64,000 nucleotides of DNA, taken from positions 45,176 through 109,175 of the forward strand of contig CACNGC010000005.1 of the NCBI GenBank assembly GCA_902619805.1, written 5' to 3'. This DNA is from an uncultured SAR116 cluster alpha proteobacterium. Lineage in GTDB: Bacteria; Pseudomonadota; Alphaproteobacteria; Puniceispirillales; Marisalimonadaceae. A program made the position numbers and the translations under genes. Shown here piece by piece: positions 61,188-64,000 of this stretch (position 1 is the stretch's first letter; every line of letters starts with the position of its first letter). The notes beneath the pieces are model-generated. The model worked only from the letters and a program-made list of their open reading frames with translations, searched no databases and was not told the DNA's origin.

Positions 61188-63176
61188 TTATTTTAATAAT
61201 AATTTTGTAGAATCAATTATAGATTTACTAGTAATATTAAAATGATTGTATAAGTCCGAAGCCGGTCCAGACGCTCCAAAACTTTTCATGCCAATGAAAA
61301 TTCCATTTTCACCTATATACTTGCTCCACCCCATTTCAGAAGCTGCCTCAATAGCTATACGTGGACAATTGCCTAAAACTTGATTTTTATATTCTTCACT
61401 TTGTTTATCAAATAATTCCCAGCAAGGAAGCGAGACGACAGTAGCTTTAACACCTTCTTTGTACATTATTTCAGAAGCTTCCATAGCTATTTCTATTTCA
61501 GATCCTGTAGCTATCAGAGTAATATCTCTATCTGTTGATGTATTATTTAGAATATACCCACCATATGACACTAAGTTTTTATTAGTTTTTTCAGATCGAT
61601 AAGCTTTCAAACCTTGTCTTGACAAAGCCAAAACAGTTGGTCCATTAGTTTTGAGTGCCACATCCCAAGCCTCAGCAGTTTCAACTATATCTGCTGGCCT
61701 TATCAAATTTAAATTAGGAGTTGCTCTTAAAATTGCTAAATGTTCAATTGGTTGATGAGTCGGCCCATCTTCACCAAGACCAATCGAATCATGAGTTAAT
61801 ACATAAATCACTCTTAAAGACATTAATGCAGATAGTCTTATAGATGCTCTCATGTAATCACTAAAAACTAAAAATGTTCCTCCATATGGTATAAAGCCTT
61901 TATGAAGCGCAACACCATTCATAATAGAGCCCATAGCATGCTCTCTTATTCCATAATGGATGTAATTTCCTGAAAATTTACTTGAAGTGACAGATTTCAT
62001 CTCACTAGTTTTAGTTAAATTTGATCCTGTCAAATCCGCAGATCCACCTAATGTATTTACAATAGTTTTATTTATTACTTCTAAAGCTTTTTGACTTGCT
62101 TGCCTTGTAGCAAGTTTCGGTGATTCTTTTTTCATTTGTTTAATAAATGAACTCATTTTTCTCTGATAAGTATCAGGAATATTTCCTTCAACAAACATTT
62201 GGAATTTTTTACGCCTAGGACTTTTTTCTAATTTTTTTTCCCAAACCTTAAAAAGTTCTTTTGATCTTTGTGTAGTTTTTTTCCACTCTGTCAATATCTC
62301 AGTTGGTATCTCAAATGGATTATTTGACCATCCCAATGCCTTTCTTGTTGCAGCTATTTCATCAGCACCAAGAGGAGCACCGTGAGTTTTAGCTGTTCCA
62401 GCTAAATTAGGTGCGCCATATCCAATTTTAGTTTTACATGCAATCAGAGATGGTTTTCTTGATTTTTTTGCATTCATGATAGCTTTCTGAATTTCATCAT
62501 GATTATGACCGTCTATAATTTGGGTATGCCAGCCTGCTGCCTTAAATCTATTGATTTGATTTGACGAATTAGATAAGTCAGTAGATCCATCAATTGAAAT
62601 TTTATTATCGTCCCACAAAACAATTAGCTTCGACAACCTAAGATGTCCAGAAAACTCAATTGCTTCATGACTAATACCTTCTTGCAGACAACCATCACCA
62701 GCAATAACATAAGTGAAATGATCAACTAAATTATTACCAAATCTGGATGCCATTAACTTTTCACTTAAAGCCATTCCAACTGCAGTTGCAAGGCCTTGTC
62801 CTAATGGTCCAGTTGTAGTTTCTATACCATCTGCATGACCAAATTCTGGGTGCCCAGCAGTATTATAATTTAACTGTCTGAAATTTTTAATGTTTTCAAT
62901 TGGCATATCTTTATAGCCTAAAAGATAATGAAGTGAATATAATAACATTGATCCATGACCAGCAGATAAAACAAATCTATCTCTATCTGGCCAATCTGGT
63001 TTATCTGGGCAAATATTAATAAAATCTTTGAAAAGAACAGTAGCAACATCTGCCATACCCATTGGCATTCCTGGATGACCAGAATTGGCAACCTGCACTG
63101 CATCCATAGATAAAAATCTTATTGCATCAGCCATTTTAGAGGACATATTATCATTTGATCTTACGTGTCCTTGCAT
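61188..63176 (-). CDS. tkt: Transketolase
   Basis: This thiamine-diphosphate enzyme moves two-carbon units in the pentose phosphate or Calvin route. The 662 residues contain [48 protein letters not shown], the cofactor motif [39 protein letters not shown] and [11 protein letters not shown]. The gene is followed by pgk after 29 bases and preceded by fbp after 87. Confidence 0.96.
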   Translation of the reverse strand: MQGHVRSNDNMSSKMADAIRFLSMDAVQVANSGHPGMPMGMADVATVLFKDFINICPDKPDWPDRDRFVLSAGHGSMLLYSLHYLLGYKDMPIENIKNFRQLNYNTAGHPEFGHADGIETTTGPLGQGLATAVGMALSEKLMASRFGNNLVDHFTYVIAGDGCLQEGISHEAIEFSGHLRLSKLIVLWDDNKISIDGSTDLSNSSNQINRFKAAGWHTQIIDGHNHDEIQKAIMNAKKSRKPSLIACKTKIGYGAPNLAGTAKTHGAPLGADEIAATRKALGWSNNPFEIPTEILTEWKKTTQRSKELFKVWEKKLEKSPRRKKFQMFVEGNIPDTYQRKMSSFIKQMKKESPKLATRQASQKALEVINKTIVNTLGGSADLTGSNLTKTSEMKSVTSSKFSGNYIHYGIREHAMGSIMNGVALHKGFIPYGGTFLVFSDYMRASIRLSALMSLRVIYVLTHDSIGLGEDGPTHQPIEHLAILRATPNLNLIRPADIVETAEAWDVALKTNGPTVLALSRQGLKAYRSEKTNKNLVSYGGYILNNTSTDRDITLIATGSEIEIAMEASEIMYKEGVKATVVSLPCWELFDKQSEEYKNQVLGNCPRIAIEAASEMGWSKYIGENGIFIGMKSFGASGPASDLYNHFNITSKSIIDSTKLLLK

Positions 63177-63263
63177 AAAAACACTCCTGAAAATTAATAT
63201 AAAGAAATTTTATTTATCAATAACACTTATGTAAAAAAAATTACATAGGAGTTTTCAAAAAAA

Positions 63264-64000
63264 TTACAAACTCATATATGATTTTTTATATTCTAAAACT
63301 TCCTCTTTAGAACCAAAAATTAATGGTGATCTTTGGTGCAATTCGTTGACTTCTAGATTTAATATATTTTTATGTCCATCAGTAGCTTTGCCGTTAGCTT
63401 GTTCTACCAAAAAAGCAATTGGATTTGCTTCATAAGTTAAACGTAATCGTCCATTCTTATACTTTTCTCTCATATCAGAAGGATATAAAAAAATACCTCC
63501 TCGATTAAAAATTCTACTAGCATCTGCTACTAATGAACCAACCCACCTCATTCCAAAATTTTTCTTTCTTGGCCCACTTTCTCCATTCTGACAGTCATTT
63601 ATATATTGTAATGTGGCACTATCCCAAAATCTTCTGTATGCTGCGTTTATTGCAAATTCGGTAGTTGTTTCAGGTATGTTGATATTATCCTTAATTAAAA
63701 TAAATTTACCAATTATCTCATCTAATGCAAATAAACTTGTACCAACACCGACTGTCATAAATAACGTTGTTTGCGGTCCATAAACAAAAAAACCTGACGA
63801 TTTTTGATGACTTCCACTTTGAATAAATGCTTTTTCTAAAGGTAAATTATTTTTAGACATTATTGAAAAAATAGTACCTATTGAAACATTTACATCAATG
63901 TTACTTGAGCCATCAAGAGGATCAGCGAAAACAATAAAATTATTATTGTTTTTAAAATCAATATATCCTTCTTGCTCTTCGGAGGCATATCCTGCAGCAG
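63264..64000 (-). CDS. fbp: Fructose-1,6-bisphosphatase class I, partial
   Basis: This gluconeogenic phosphatase is cut by the right edge; about 245 C-terminal residues are seen. The sequence upstream of the internal ATG at 63860 continues in frame and contains the metal-binding FADPLDGSSNIDVNVSIGT, which places the real start outside the window. Other family motifs are GRLRLTYEANPIAFLVEQANGKATDG and HQRSPLIFGSKEEVLE. It heads the leftward run fbp-tkt-pgk-gap-rpe-gph, the enzymes for reverse glycolysis plus pentose recycling. Confidence 0.93.
   Translation of the reverse strand, partial: AAGYASEEQEGYIDFKNNNNFIVFADPLDGSSNIDVNVSIGTIFSIMSKNNLPLEKAFIQSGSHQKSSGFFVYGPQTTLFMTVGVGTSLFALDEIIGKFILIKDNINIPETTTEFAINAAYRRFWDSATLQYINDCQNGESGPRKKNFGMRWVGSLVADASRIFNRGGIFLYPSDMREKYKNGRLRLTYEANPIAFLVEQANGKATDGHKNILNLEVNELHQRSPLIFGSKEEVLEYKKSYMSL

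Noticed and set aside
1..64000. CRISPR arrays, rRNA genes and insertion sequences
   Set aside because: No regularly spaced repeats, no rRNA-like sequence and no transposase were found by eye in the window.

Overview
The window is about 64 kb of AT-rich, gene-dense DNA that reads as a streamlined, probably free-living marine alphaproteobacterium. The evidence is the TrcR/DUF1013 cell-cycle regulator, the DUF3305/DUF3306 formate dehydrogenase neighbourhood, COQ9 and UbiB-type ubiquinone genes, very short intergenic gaps and a low-GC codon bias. I cannot assign a genus from sequence alone.

Region 1 (1-14353) is a complete respiratory formate dehydrogenase locus. It runs leftwards: Tat-exported catalytic subunit, Fe-S subunit, cytochrome b subunit, a small Tat-leader protein, a TorD-like chaperone and DUF3305/DUF3306. 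On the other strand is a 4Fe-4S protein. Behind it is a leftward block of six accessory genes (DUF6352-, DUF6505-, biotin/lipoate-ligase-like, Mrp, DUF6494-, DUF3144-like) that probably serves metal-centre maturation. A WD40 protein cut by the left edge ends the cluster.

Region 2 (14492-22892) is ordinary accessory metabolism: amidase, acyltransferase, PhyH dioxygenase, a Sel1 protein, pyrE, an M20 hydrolase, yaaA and an EamA transporter.

Region 3 (22893-27835) packs at least five small proteins of the dimeric alpha/beta-barrel (ABM/YdhR-like) type, one of them broken by an in-frame stop, with a tautomerase, an NTF2-like protein and a PsiE-like membrane protein.

Region 4 (about 27904-39054) is an integrative element of about 11 kb. 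A P4-type tyrosine integrase lies next to tRNA-Ser(GGA). The last 10 bases of that tRNA (read on the + strand) recur at 27904, and a paired 9-base motif with 12-base pitch lies just inside both ends. The cargo has an AlpA-like regulator, a phage-type HTH protein, a secreted caspase-like/Sel1 protein, three exported small proteins, an ECF-like sigma factor with a membrane anti-sigma-like partner, and several unknown genes. Five copies of one 26-base promoter-like motif (CAATAA, 14 bases, TCGTC) sit in front of its operons. I read this as an element-borne ECF regulon and regard it as the best candidate for an undescribed system in the window.

Region 5 (39260-64000) is core metabolism: lepA, leuA with a possible peptide leader, ygfZ, trcR, purEK, metA, coq9, rpsU, pntAB, a UbiB-type kinase, an M3 oligopeptidase, a haloacetate-dehalogenase-like hydrolase, tRNA-Arg(CCU), an SDR, and a leftward gluconeogenic/pentose-phosphate run fbp-tkt-pgk-gap-rpe-gph cut by the right edge.
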